From Flemingiibacterium sp045634005 (GTDB lineage Bacteria; Bacillota; Clostridia; Oscillospirales; CAG-272): a DNA stretch of 64,000 nucleotides. The first letter of the stretch is position 1; each line of letters begins with the position of its first letter. The stretch is taken from positions 1-64,000 of the forward strand of contig JAZQZL010000069.1 of the NCBI GenBank assembly GCA_045634005.1. The letters are read 5' to 3'. This document shows positions 41,374-49,945 of the stretch, piece after piece. Under the pieces are notes generated by a model. That model saw nothing but the letters and a program-made list of their open reading frames with translations, did not search any database and was not told where the DNA came from. A program made the translations under genes and the position numbers.

Positions 41374-42849
41374 ATGAAAGCAAAGATTTTAGTAAACAAA
41401 AACTTTATCATCGACAAGGTCGACGACCGCATATACGGCTCTATGATCGAGCACATCGGACGCGACGTGTACGGCGGACTTTACGAGCCGACTCACGAAA
41501 CCGCGGACGATATGGGATTCCGTAAGGACGTTATTGACATTGTCAAGGAAATGGATCTCGCTCTCATACGTTATCCCGGCGGCAACTTCGTTTCACAGTA
41601 CAATTGGGAGGACGGCACGGGTGACAAGTCAAAGCGTCCGAAAAAGATGGAGATAGCATTCCAGACTATCGAAACCAACGAGGTTGGTATCGACGAATTT
41701 CAGGAGTGGGCGAAGCGTTGCGGCTCCACCGTTATGCATGCGGTAAACCTCGGCTCGCGCGGTGCCGACGAGGCTCGCAACCTTGTTGAATACTGCAACT
41801 CCGACACAGATACATACTACGCAAATATGCGCCGTGCAAACGGCTTTGAAAAGCCGTTCGGCTTCAAGGTGTGGTGCCTTGGCAACGAAATGGGCGGAAA
41901 ATCGCAGATATTCCGCAAAACCGCCGATGAGTACGGCAGACTTGCGCGCACCTCTGCGAGAGCGATGAAGGCGGTCGACCCGAGCATTGAGCTCGTTGTT
42001 TGCGGCAGCTCCTGCATCGGTATGGAGCATTTCGGCAATTGGGAAACCACGCTGCTTGACTACACGTATCAGTTCGTAGACTACATTTCTCTTCACCAGT
42101 ATTTCCAGAACAACTCGAACAACACCGCTAAATTCCTCGGCAAGTCGCTTGAGCTTGACAGATTTATAAAATCCGTTGTCGGACTTTGCGATCTTGAGCG
42201 TCAAAAGCTTCAGCGCAAAAACATTATCAACATCGCATTTGACGAGTGGAACGTTATGAACGTGCCTATGGAGATTCCGGAGGACGGAATGTGGGTAACC
42301 GGATCGCCGAGAATCGAGCAGACGTACAATTTCGAGGATGCGCTCGTTGTCGGATGTATGATGATGACCTTCCAAAATAACTGCGACAGAGTAAAGATCA
42401 CCTGCTTCAACACGCTTATCAACTGCATCGCTCCTATAATGACCGAAACCGGCGGAGCTGCGTGGGTACAGACGATTTTCTATCCGTTCCTCCTTGCATC
42501 CAAGCACGGTCGCGGCGTTGCGGCAAAGCCGATAGTAACGTGCGACAAGTACACCGAAGAGGATATCGCGGATATTCCGTATCTCGAAACGGCGGTCATC
42601 TTTAACGACGACAAGCGAGAGATCAACGTATTCGCAGTAAACCGCTCGCTTACCGAGGAGATGGAGCTTGAAACGGTATTCGAGGATTTCGGAGAGTATA
42701 AGCTCGTTGAGCACATTGAGCTCTACAACGACGACCTTAAGGCTACCAACACCAAGGATCACGCAAGCGTTCTTCCCGAGAACGTTGCGATCGGCGAAAA
42801 GATCATACTTAAAAAGCACTCTTGGAATATGCTCAAATATAAATATTGA
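41374..42849 (+). CDS. Alpha-L-arabinofuranosidase, glycoside hydrolase family 51
   Basis: A 491-residue GH51 enzyme releasing L-arabinofuranose from arabino-oligosaccharides. The opening MIEHIGRDVYGGLYEP and LIRYPGGNFVSQYNWEDG blocks are typical. The acid/base Glu lies in KVWCLGNEMGG and the nucleophile Glu in INIAFDEWNVMN. The barrel is followed by a C-terminal beta-sandwich from about residue 380. There is no signal peptide, as for intracellular AbfA proteins. GGAG precedes the ATG at 41374; upstream in-frame codons overlap the terminator of the spore gene and are rejected. Promoter and operator lie directly upstream. Confidence 0.95.
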   Translation: MKAKILVNKNFIIDKVDDRIYGSMIEHIGRDVYGGLYEPTHETADDMGFRKDVIDIVKEMDLALIRYPGGNFVSQYNWEDGTGDKSKRPKKMEIAFQTIETNEVGIDEFQEWAKRCGSTVMHAVNLGSRGADEARNLVEYCNSDTDTYYANMRRANGFEKPFGFKVWCLGNEMGGKSQIFRKTADEYGRLARTSARAMKAVDPSIELVVCGSSCIGMEHFGNWETTLLDYTYQFVDYISLHQYFQNNSNNTAKFLGKSLELDRFIKSVVGLCDLERQKLQRKNIINIAFDEWNVMNVPMEIPEDGMWVTGSPRIEQTYNFEDALVVGCMMMTFQNNCDRVKITCFNTLINCIAPIMTETGGAAWVQTIFYPFLLASKHGRGVAAKPIVTCDKYTEEDIADIPYLETAVIFNDDKREINVFAVNRSLTEEMELETVFEDFGEYKLVEHIELYNDDLKATNTKDHASVLPENVAIGEKIILKKHSWNMLKYKY

Positions 42850-42885
42850 TCCCCAAGCGACTGCCGTACGGCATTCTCTTTTTAC

Positions 42886-42914
42886 TTGACAAACGCGCGG
42901 TTATAATGTATAAT
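42886..42914 (+). promoter_or_regulatory. Promoter of the barnase-barstar operon
   Basis: Consensus TTGACA (42886-42891), 17 bases and TATAAT (42909-42914), 33 bases before the barnase ATG. This predicts constitutive, fairly strong transcription. Confidence 0.85.
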
Positions 42915-42946
42915 TAAAGTATAAAAAGCGAAAGGATGAACACCTT

Positions 42947-43534
42947 ATGGACTTTTACAAAATATCACGCACGCTTCGCCGTCCGCTTGCAGTTATACTC
43001 GCGCTGTTTATGCTCGCCGCGCTCGTTTCCTGCAGCATAGAGGACATTTCCGACGGTCTTGAGCTTGCGGGCGATATAATCGACATCGTCGGCGAGGTTG
43101 AATCCCCCACGTCCGACGCGCCCGACATAACAGACAACGTCACACCCGACACCGAAGCTAACACGGACGAGAACGTCACACCAACGCTCGACGAGAACGG
43201 ATACTATTATTCAAAAGACGACGTCGCACTATACATACACACATATGGCAAGCTTCCACAAAATTTCATCACCAAGAGTGAAGCCGAGGATCTCGGTTGG
43301 GAAGGTGGCTCTGTGGAACGCTATCTTGACGGCGCGGCGATCGGCGGCGACAAATTCGGCAACCGCGAGGGACTGCTTCCGAGGGCTGACGGTCGAGTTT
43401 ACTACGAGTGTGACATCGACACGAACGGGCAAAGCTCGCGCGGCGCAAAGCGCATAGTATTCTCGAACGACGGGCTTATCTATTACACCGACGACCACTA
43501 TGAAAGCTTCACGCTTTTGTACGGCGAACAGTGA
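42947..43534 (+). CDS. Barnase-family ribonuclease exported as a lipoprotein
   Basis: A 195-residue protein with a lipoprotein signal peptide (hydrophobic 14-27, lipobox LVSC, Cys29), an acidic Asp/Glu/Thr-rich linker at 30-85 and a barnase domain at about 92-195. The catalytic set aligns with barnase: Lys102 (GKLPQN) with K27, Glu154 (YYECDID) with E73, Arg165 and Arg169 (SSRGAKRI) with R83 and R87, and His184 (DDHYESF) with H102. The spacing is exact. It should therefore be an active RNase, tethered outside the membrane instead of fully secreted. The barstar gene follows 10 bases later. AAAGGATG precedes the ATG. Confidence 0.93.
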   Translation: MDFYKISRTLRRPLAVILALFMLAALVSCSIEDISDGLELAGDIIDIVGEVESPTSDAPDITDNVTPDTEANTDENVTPTLDENGYYYSKDDVALYIHTYGKLPQNFITKSEAEDLGWEGGSVERYLDGAAIGGDKFGNREGLLPRADGRVYYECDIDTNGQSSRGAKRIVFSNDGLIYYTDDHYESFTLLYGEQ

Positions 43535-43544
43535 GGTGCAGAAT

Positions 43545-43793
43545 ATGAAAATCATACCTCTTGACGCATCGAACTTCACAGACAAAAAAAGCTCGCACGA
43601 ATATCTTGCAAACGCACTGCGCTTCCCTGCTTACTACGGGTGCAACCTCGACGCACTCGCAGATATGCTTTCCGAATTGCCGCGCGACGTTGGCGTTATA
43701 TTTCACGCGACAGCGGATTACGGCGCCTATTCCGAGAGCATCATTGAAACGTTTATCGAGGTTCTCGGCGATGCTCGCACTATGATAATATAA
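43545..43793 (+). CDS. Barstar-family inhibitor of the adjacent ribonuclease
   Basis: An 82-residue barstar homolog. The inhibitory helix PAYYGCNLDALADML keeps Tyr30 and the acidic residues Asp36 and Asp40 that match barstar Y29, D35 and D39, which plug the barnase active site. It has no signal peptide, so it protects the cytoplasm before export. It starts at the ATG at 43545 with GTGAGGTG upstream, 10 bases after the barnase stop, guaranteeing co-expression. It is slightly shorter than the 90-residue B. amyloliquefaciens protein. Confidence 0.92.
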   Translation: MKIIPLDASNFTDKKSSHEYLANALRFPAYYGCNLDALADMLSELPRDVGVIFHATADYGAYSESIIETFIEVLGDARTMII

Positions 43794-43874
43794 ATTGACG
43801 AATTACGGATAGCGCAGAGGTGAAAATCCCGTTAACACACCAGGCGCAATTGTACCCACACAGCGGAGGACCTA

Positions 43875-45083
43875 ATGAAATTCAACTATATCGCAAACGG
43901 CAGACTATATACATATGCAGACGGCAAAAGCAGCGAAATAACTTCGCGCGTGCTCGACTCGTATCTGAAAAAGGTACGCGATGCCGCAGGACGTAACGAA
44001 TGGAAATATACCGGCGAAGGTGCGGCATTTCGCGGAGCGTATCAAGCCGGTATGGATGCAGAAAGCCGCGTATCATCGGTTTCGTCACACATTTTCTGTG
44101 CCGATACATATAACGGCGAGCTCGTCTATTCGCTTATGATCGACCGCTCGTCGGGCATTTACACTAGGCGCGAGGACAGTGATACAGACGGTATTGTGGT
44201 AAGCAGCGGCGACACTGCTTACCGCGATTTCGATATTGGCGGAAAACGGATGGTGCTGACCAGCGCGTTTGCCGGTGAAAGCCACATCGGCGTGTTGGAT
44301 ATTGGAAGCACGTCCTGCCGCATTTACACCGAAGGTCACACATGGGACAGTCAGCCCGTATGGTCGGCGACCGAGGCGAACAAAATATATTTCTGCTGTG
44401 CAGGCTTGCCGCTCGATGACGGTGAAAAAGAAAAGCTCGAACCCACGATGAGCTATGCGCAGATAATGACACATATGTTCACAGCCGCAAGCACATCTGC
44501 CTTGCGCGGTCCCACGTCGATATGTCTGATTGATATTGAGCGAGGCGATATGGATGAGCTTTTGTGTGATGACCGGTATGACTACACATCCCCACAAAGC
44601 ACACGCGACGGTTCACTTTACTATATTCGCAAGCCCTACAAGCAAGAAAACGGTGGACAAAGCGGATTGGGCTGCCTCCTTGATGCATTGGCACTGCCGT
44701 TCCGACTTATGGGCGCGCTATTTGGCTTCCTCAATGTATTTTCTGCGAAATATTCAGGAAAAACTCTGACAAAATCAGTCGGTACGAAGCAACGCGATGA
44801 AGAAAAAATATTCATCGACGGCAACCTCATAAATGCCGAAAGGGAGCTTCGCGCCAACAAATCACACGGCGACACAAATCCCGGTATCATTCCCCGCTCG
44901 TGGGAGCTTCATCGACTCGCACCCGACGGTAGCGACACTCTTATAAAACGCGGAGTAATATCATTCCATGTGTGCGAGGGCGGCGACATACTCGTATCAA
45001 ACGGCTCGGCGATTCTCCGCATTGGTACCGACGGCAAGGAAGAAAAGTTTGTCGATGCACAAAAGGTAACGTTTATAAGATAA
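43875..45083 (+). CDS. Unknown protein, beta-rich, possibly propeller-like
   Basis: A 402-residue protein that I do not recognise. It is rich in short beta-strand/turn units such as SHIGVLDIGSTSCRIY, QPVWSATEANKIYFCC and STRDGSLYYIRKPY, the pattern of TolB-like or YncE-like propellers. A hydrophobic insertion (GCLLDALALPFRLMGALFGF near residue 260) could be a membrane-associated hairpin. There is no signal peptide. AGCGGAGG precedes the ATG. It lies 81 bases after barstar without a clear promoter, so it may be co-transcribed with the RNase pair; a functional link is unproven. Confidence 0.6.
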   Translation: MKFNYIANGRLYTYADGKSSEITSRVLDSYLKKVRDAAGRNEWKYTGEGAAFRGAYQAGMDAESRVSSVSSHIFCADTYNGELVYSLMIDRSSGIYTRREDSDTDGIVVSSGDTAYRDFDIGGKRMVLTSAFAGESHIGVLDIGSTSCRIYTEGHTWDSQPVWSATEANKIYFCCAGLPLDDGEKEKLEPTMSYAQIMTHMFTAASTSALRGPTSICLIDIERGDMDELLCDDRYDYTSPQSTRDGSLYYIRKPYKQENGGQSGLGCLLDALALPFRLMGALFGFLNVFSAKYSGKTLTKSVGTKQRDEEKIFIDGNLINAERELRANKSHGDTNPGIIPRSWELHRLAPDGSDTLIKRGVISFHVCEGGDILVSNGSAILRIGTDGKEEKFVDAQKVTFIR

Positions 45084-45086
45084 AAC

Positions 45087-45110
45087 AACGGACGGCTTTT
45101 GCCGTCCGTT
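45087..45110. terminator. Hairpin between the unknown gene and ptsI
   Basis: Perfect 10-base stem AACGGACGGC/GCCGTCCGTT (45087-45096, 45101-45110) with a TTTT loop between convergent genes. T runs are weak on the plus side. Confidence 0.75.
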
Positions 45111-45112
45111 CG

Positions 45113-46747
45113 TTATTTCGAGAGGTCTATCGAGCGTATCACCTCGCGAAGGTGGAGCACGTACGACGGGGACACCGACAGCTCGTCAATGCCCATTCGT
45201 AGAAAACGCTCCGTCAATGTCGTGTCCGCGGCAAGCTCGCCGCAGATGCCGATCCAATTGCCGCACGCGTGCGCGCACCTCGCCGCGTACTCGATAAGAC
45301 GAAGCACCGCCTCGTGGTGCGTGTCGCAAAACTGCTCGAGCAAGGGGTTCTGCCTGTCACACGCAAGCGTGTACTGCGTCAGATCGTTCGTGCCGACGCT
45401 GAAGAAATCCACCATCGGCGCAAGTCGGTCGGCGATTACCGCCGAGGCAGGCGTTTCTATCATAATGCCAAGCTCAACGCGCGGCGACACGGTAAGCCCC
45501 TCTCTCGCAAGCTCCTCGCGCACGTCACGGCAGATCTCAAGTATCTGCGCAAGCTCGGACTCGCTCGTTATCATCGGAAACATAATGCCAAGCTCGCCGT
45601 ACACGGACGCGCGATAGAGCGCGCGAAGCTGTGCCCTGAAAATTTCGGGGCGCGTCAGACAAAGCCGTATTGCGCGCAGTCCGAGCGCGGGATTCTCCTC
45701 TTTTTGAAGATTCAGATAGCTCACCTGCTTATCAGCGCCGATATCAAGCGTACGGATTATAACCTTTTTGCCGGCCATAGATTCAAGCACGCGCTTATAT
45801 ACGGCAAACTGCTCGTCCTCGCTCGGCTCATGCGTGTTTTCAAGATACAAAAACTCGCTTCGGAAAAGTCCGATGCCGCCTGCATCGTTAAGCAGCACCG
45901 CGCCGATATTGCCGGCGCCGCCAATGTTTGCGTATACGTTTACGTGCGTGCCGTCAAGCGTTACGTTATCCTTGCCTCGGAGCGATTCAAGCAGCGCTCG
46001 CGCCGATATATCGGCCTCCTGCTTTTTTGACGCCTCCGTAAGAGCCACCTCGTCGGGCGACAGCACCACCTCACCCGTAGAACCGTTTACTATTGCCGTG
46101 TCCCCGTCGCGCACCGCTGCCAAAAACGCGTCGCCTACGCCTATAACGGCGGGAATGTTCATTCCTCGCGCAAGTATCGCCGTATGCGAATTGGATGAGC
46201 CGTGCGCGGTTACAAACGCAAGCACGCGGCTCTTGTCAAGCGCGACTGTTTCGCTCGGCGCGAGATCGTCCGCGCAGATAATCACCTTCTCATCGGCTAC
46301 GGGCGCGGTGCCGACTTCACCCGATAAAATTCTGATAAGTCTGTCGGATATGTCGCGCACATCAGCCGCGCGCGCCTGCATATACGCGTCCTCCATAGCT
46401 GAAAACATAGCCGCAAAATTGTCTGCGCAGAGAGCAACGGCGTACTCTGCGTTTATCTTCTGGCGCTCGATCATACCTGTGACTGATTCGGTAAAATCCT
46501 CGTCGGCGAGCATCATTTTGTGAATTTCAAATATCTGTGCGCCTGCCTCGCCGACCTCGACAAGCGCCTTTTCATAAAGCTCTTCCAGCTCTCGCACCGC
46601 CTCCGCCACAGCCGCCTCAAAGCGCTCGCACTCCGATTTAATATCGTCAACGTGCTCCCTTACCACCTTCGCTGCCTTGCGACGAAGCACCGATATTTTA
46701 CCTATTGCAATAGCGCCGTACACGCCCTTGCCGCAAAACGTCCGCAT
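45113..46747 (-). CDS. ptsI: PTS enzyme I (phosphoenolpyruvate-protein phosphotransferase)
   Basis: A 544-residue enzyme I that moves phosphate from PEP to HPr. The phosphorylated His is in AHGSSNSHTAILAR near residue 188. The PEP-binding domain has GIGLFRSEFLYL, GIMIETPASA, FFSVGTNDLTQYTLACDR and the catalytic Cys in WIGICGELAAD. The protein is about 25-30 residues shorter than usual, mostly at the C-terminus. It follows ptsH by 11 bases. It acts in the cytoplasm with the EIICBA encoded two genes upstream. Confidence 0.95.
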   Translation of the reverse strand: MRTFCGKGVYGAIAIGKISVLRRKAAKVVREHVDDIKSECERFEAAVAEAVRELEELYEKALVEVGEAGAQIFEIHKMMLADEDFTESVTGMIERQKINAEYAVALCADNFAAMFSAMEDAYMQARAADVRDISDRLIRILSGEVGTAPVADEKVIICADDLAPSETVALDKSRVLAFVTAHGSSNSHTAILARGMNIPAVIGVGDAFLAAVRDGDTAIVNGSTGEVVLSPDEVALTEASKKQEADISARALLESLRGKDNVTLDGTHVNVYANIGGAGNIGAVLLNDAGGIGLFRSEFLYLENTHEPSEDEQFAVYKRVLESMAGKKVIIRTLDIGADKQVSYLNLQKEENPALGLRAIRLCLTRPEIFRAQLRALYRASVYGELGIMFPMITSESELAQILEICRDVREELAREGLTVSPRVELGIMIETPASAVIADRLAPMVDFFSVGTNDLTQYTLACDRQNPLLEQFCDTHHEAVLRLIEYAARCAHACGNWIGICGELAADTTLTERFLRMGIDELSVSPSYVLHLREVIRSIDLSK

Positions 46748-46758
46748 TTTCCCTCCGA

Positions 46759-47016
46759 TTAAAGATTAGTCTTGAAAAACTCCTCGAGCGCCTCGAGTGC
46801 CGCATCCGCACTCGCGCCCTCTACGCTTACCGTTACCGTATCACCGCATTTGACGCCAAGTCCCATCACGGAAAAAAGCTTGCACGCATCAGCGCTCCTT
46901 CCACCCTTTTCGATCGTCACCCTGCACCCCGTCGCCTTGGCGGCATTTACGAGCATTCCGGCAGGCCGCGCGTGTATTCCCACCTCGTCGCGAATGGTAT
47001 AACTGAATTTTCTCAT
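46759..47016 (-). CDS. ptsH: Phosphocarrier protein HPr
   Basis: An 85-residue HPr. The PEP-dependent phosphorylation site is His15 in VGIHARPAG. The regulatory Ser region is ACKLFSVMGLGVKCGD, matching the Ser46 site used by HPr kinase in Bacillota carbon catabolite repression. Its start overlaps the ptsG stop as ATGA (47013-47016). The gene order ptsG-ptsH-ptsI is as in B. subtilis. Confidence 0.96.
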   Translation of the reverse strand: MRKFSYTIRDEVGIHARPAGMLVNAAKATGCRVTIEKGGRSADACKLFSVMGLGVKCGDTVTVSVEGASADAALEALEEFFKTNL

Positions 47017-49148
47017 TGCCCCTCCTTTGCCGTAAGGCGCAAAAGATCCGCACCAACGCGCGTGTCACCGTCGATGACGGTTTCGATTTTCGCGTATTCG
47101 TCGCTGTTGCATACAACCACGGGCGAGGTCAGCTTATACCCTTCGTTTTTGATCGCCTTCATGTCGAACGACAGAAGAAGATCTCCGCGCCTTACGCTCT
47201 GGCCGTCACTTACGTGCGAGGTGAAATATTTTCCGCCGAGCTTAACCGTATCAATGCCGACGTGCAGAAGTATCTCTGCGCCGCATTCACACTTTATATT
47301 GACCGCGTGGCGCGTATCGAACACACTCACAACAGATCCGTCACACGGCGAGTACAGCTTGCCCTCGCTCGGCTCGATAGCCGCGCCGTCGCCGAGCATA
47401 CGCTTTGAAAACACCTCGTCGGTAACGCTGTCAAGCGGCACGACCTTGCCGGTCATAGGAGCAACGAGAGTTATTCCCGAAACATCACAGCGTACTGCAC
47501 CCGTCCCAACACTTTCGCCCGTATGAGCCGAGATTATCTCCTCCGTTCGCGATACGCCCGGAGAGTCGAGGAAATCCTCTAAATTTGACTTGATGACCGA
47601 CACCTGCGGCCCGTATATCACCTGAATGCCCTCGCCCTTGCGTATCACGCCCGACGCGCCGCTTCGCTTCAAATGTGCCTCGCTTACGTGTGCGGGATTT
47701 TTAACGGTTACGCGAAGTCGTGTCGCACAGCAGTCGAGATCGGCGATATTCTCCTTGCCGCCAAGCCCGTGTAATATGAGCGCCGAGGTAATATCCTCCG
47801 ACGTGCCGGACACGCGCGATACCTTACGAGCCTCGACGTCCTTTCGTGTATAAAGCTTCGTTTCCTCGTTGTCCGCTTCGCGTCCGGGTGTTTTGAGGTC
47901 GAGCTTTCTTATCATTATGCCAAAGAGGAAATAGTAAACGACCGCATAAAGAAGTCCAATTATAACTACCCACAGCCAATTTGTCTTCGCGTTGCCCTGT
48001 AGGATACCGAATAGCGTAAGGTCAATAAGTCCGCCAGAGAAGGTCATACCCACGCCGACGTTAAAGATATGCATAAGCATATACGAAAGGCCGGCGAGGA
48101 TACAGTGGATAACGTAGAGTATCGGCGACACAAAGAGGAAAGTAAACTCGATAGGCTCGGTGATACCCGTAAGCATCGCGGTAAGCGCCGCAGAAAGCAA
48201 AAGTCCGCCTACTATCTTACGCTTTTCAGGTCTGGCGGTACGGTACATCGCAAGTGCCGCCGCAGGTAAGCCGAATATCATAAACGGGAACTTACCCGAC
48301 ATAAATCTCGTCGCAGATACCGAGAAAGCCTCGGTGGACTTCGACGCAAGCTCGGCAAAGAAGATATTCTGTGCGCCTTGGATGAGATTGCCGTCGATAA
48401 CCATAGAGCCGCCGACCTCTGTCTGCCAGAACGGCATATAGAAAACGTGGTGCAGACCGAACGGAATAAGTGCACGCTCGATAATACCGTATATCCACGT
48501 GCCTGCGTATCCCGACGCCAAAACGAGATTACCGAGGCTCGCTATCCACCCCTGTACTATCGGCCATACGAAATACATAATAACGCCGACCAGGAGAAAA
48601 ACAAGGCTTGATATTATTGGAACGAATCGCGTACCGCCAAAGAAGGACAGCACCTGCGGCAGCTGTATCTTATAGAAGCGGTTGTGAAGCGCCGCAACGC
48701 CAAGACCGACTATAATACCGCCGAAAACACCCATCTGAAGAGTTGGGATACCGAGCGCTGTTGTGGTGGAGTTTTCCGCCATCGCCTCAACTCCACCGTT
48801 TGCCATAATAAGCGCGGAGATCGCGGTGTGCATTATAAGGTACGCAACCGCACCCGACAGTGCCGCGACCTCTTTTTCCTTCTTCGCCATACCTATAGCG
48901 ACGCCTATGGCAAACAAAAGCGCGAGGTTGTCAAACACCGCACTGCCCGTTTTAGCCATTATATCGAGGATGGTATACAGAATCCCCCCCTCATAGATAA
49001 TACCCCCGAGCTTATAGGTTTCAATTGTTGTTGCGTTAGTGAATGAGCTGCCGATACCGAGTAGCAAGCCTGCTATCGGCAAAAGCGCTATCGGAAGCAT
49101 AAACGAGCGACCGACACGCTGCAAAACGCCAAAAATTTTTGATTTCAT
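47013..49148 (-). CDS. ptsG: Glucose-family PTS transporter, EIICBA fusion
   Basis: A 711-residue permease with domain order C-B-A. EIIC (about 1-415) has around ten membrane segments and the loop IPFGLHHVFYMPFWQTEVGG and signature GITEPIEFTFLFVSP. EIIB (about 450-530) carries the phospho-Cys in ADLDCCATRLRVTV. EIIA (about 560-705) carries the phospho-His in AEILLHVGIDTVKL. Glucose is the best guess, but alpha-glucosides or N-acetylglucosamine are possible because this family is close-knit. GAGAGGG precedes the ATG. I saw no RAT antiterminator site or LicT/GlcT gene nearby. Confidence 0.9.
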   Translation of the reverse strand: MKSKIFGVLQRVGRSFMLPIALLPIAGLLLGIGSSFTNATTIETYKLGGIIYEGGILYTILDIMAKTGSAVFDNLALLFAIGVAIGMAKKEKEVAALSGAVAYLIMHTAISALIMANGGVEAMAENSTTTALGIPTLQMGVFGGIIVGLGVAALHNRFYKIQLPQVLSFFGGTRFVPIISSLVFLLVGVIMYFVWPIVQGWIASLGNLVLASGYAGTWIYGIIERALIPFGLHHVFYMPFWQTEVGGSMVIDGNLIQGAQNIFFAELASKSTEAFSVSATRFMSGKFPFMIFGLPAAALAMYRTARPEKRKIVGGLLLSAALTAMLTGITEPIEFTFLFVSPILYVIHCILAGLSYMLMHIFNVGVGMTFSGGLIDLTLFGILQGNAKTNWLWVVIIGLLYAVVYYFLFGIMIRKLDLKTPGREADNEETKLYTRKDVEARKVSRVSGTSEDITSALILHGLGGKENIADLDCCATRLRVTVKNPAHVSEAHLKRSGASGVIRKGEGIQVIYGPQVSVIKSNLEDFLDSPGVSRTEEIISAHTGESVGTGAVRCDVSGITLVAPMTGKVVPLDSVTDEVFSKRMLGDGAAIEPSEGKLYSPCDGSVVSVFDTRHAVNIKCECGAEILLHVGIDTVKLGGKYFTSHVSDGQSVRRGDLLLSFDMKAIKNEGYKLTSPVVVCNSDEYAKIETVIDGDTRVGADLLRLTAKEGQ

Positions 49149-49217
49149 AATTGCCCTCTCATAAAAATTACTTCGCTTTTATTATGGACGGTTCTGACTA
49201 AAATATTACATAATATA

Positions 49218-49245
49218 AAAAAATAATGAGCCGCGAATGCGGCTC
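49218..49245 (-). terminator. Terminator after the SLOG gene
   Basis: Seven-base stem GAGCCGC/GCGGCTC (49228-49234, 49239-49245) and GAAT loop, followed on the minus strand by ATTATTTTTTT. It lies before ptsG and isolates it from the SLOG gene. Confidence 0.8.
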
Positions 49246-49256
49246 CACTAAATCTG

Positions 49257-49589
49257 TTATTTAATCTCAACGACCGTAACGGGCTTGTTTTTCTTTTTTG
49301 CATACTCAAGCGTGTATTTCGTTCCCCTCGATACACCGTCCCATATAATAAGCACAGCATCTGCAAGCTCCACCATTTCCTCGTCACGCTTTAAGGGCGC
49401 ACATCTTTTGTATCTGCTATAATTCGGCGTTATGATTATCTTCTCAAGACCGTGTTCATCGGCATACTGCTCCGCGAGCGTGTCTACCCCCTTCGCGCCG
49501 CCGCTTATAATAACCGTCACCTCGGGCGGTATATGCCCTTCGAGGTCAAAGGCGGTGATGCTGCGTGATCCTGCTATTAATAGTTTCAT
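49257..49589 (-). CDS. SLOG-domain (DUF2493-like) protein
   Basis: A 110-residue Rossmann-like protein. MKLLIAGSRSIT at the N-terminus, VIISGGAKGVDTLAEQYADEHG in the middle and ADAVLIIWDGVSRGTKYTLE near the end match the SLOG superfamily (LOG/DprA-like), which binds nucleotides or nucleic acid-derived ligands. The small DUF2493-type members have no fixed function and are often found in phage or stress contexts. It is divergent from the XRE regulator at 49698 with a 108-base A/T-rich gap. AGGAG precedes the ATG. Confidence 0.82.
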   Translation of the reverse strand: MKLLIAGSRSITAFDLEGHIPPEVTVIISGGAKGVDTLAEQYADEHGLEKIIITPNYSRYKRCAPLKRDEEMVELADAVLIIWDGVSRGTKYTLEYAKKKNKPVTVVEIK

Positions 49590-49697
49590 AGTTTATCGCG
49601 CTCCTTACATATATAGTAATATAATTATACAATCTAATAACATAATTGTCAAGTGAATATATATTTATTAAAATATATATCGAAGGGATGTGATATT

Positions 49698-49901
49698 ATG
49701 ATTAGAATGACCGTAAAGGAGTTTCTTGATAGTCACAACATCACAAGATATGAGTTATCAAAGCGAACGGGCGTACATTTTCAAATAATAGACGGTTACT
49801 ACAAAAACAAAATAGTCCGCTATGACAGCTACATCTTAAATAAAATATGCGAGGCACTTGATTGCGATATCTGTGATATCATTGAGTACACGAAAGACTA
49901 A
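49698..49901 (+). CDS. Small XRE/Cro-type DNA-binding protein
   Basis: A 67-residue helix-turn-helix protein of the short Cro/YozG type: MTVKEFLDSHNITRYELSKRTG, then HFQIIDGYYKNKI and the C-terminal LNKICEALDCDICDIIEYT, the usual end of this family. I begin at the ATG at 49698 with AAGGGATG upstream; an ATG at 49653 would give an unsupported extension. It probably controls itself and the divergent SLOG gene. Base composition is more A/T-rich than the surroundings. Confidence 0.85.
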   Translation: MIRMTVKEFLDSHNITRYELSKRTGVHFQIIDGYYKNKIVRYDSYILNKICEALDCDICDIIEYTKD

Positions 49902-49904
49902 AAC

Positions 49905-49945
49905 GCCGCGAATGCAATATGCATTCGCGGCTTTGCCTTTTATTT
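49905..49945. terminator. Bidirectional terminator between XRE and the DUF697 GTPase
   Basis: Perfect 12-base stem (GCCGCGAATGCA at 49905-49916, TGCATTCGCGGC at 49920-49931) with a 3-base loop, then a T-rich tail. Confidence 0.85.

Noticed and set aside
41629..42819. A 396-codon minus-strand frame over the GH51 gene.
   Set aside because: The plus strand carries both GH51 catalytic glutamates; the antisense frame resembles nothing.
46759..49300. RAT/LicT-type antiterminator site before ptsG.
   Set aside because: The only hairpin upstream is the SLOG terminator at 49228-49245; no conserved antiterminator-binding sequence or regulator gene is visible.
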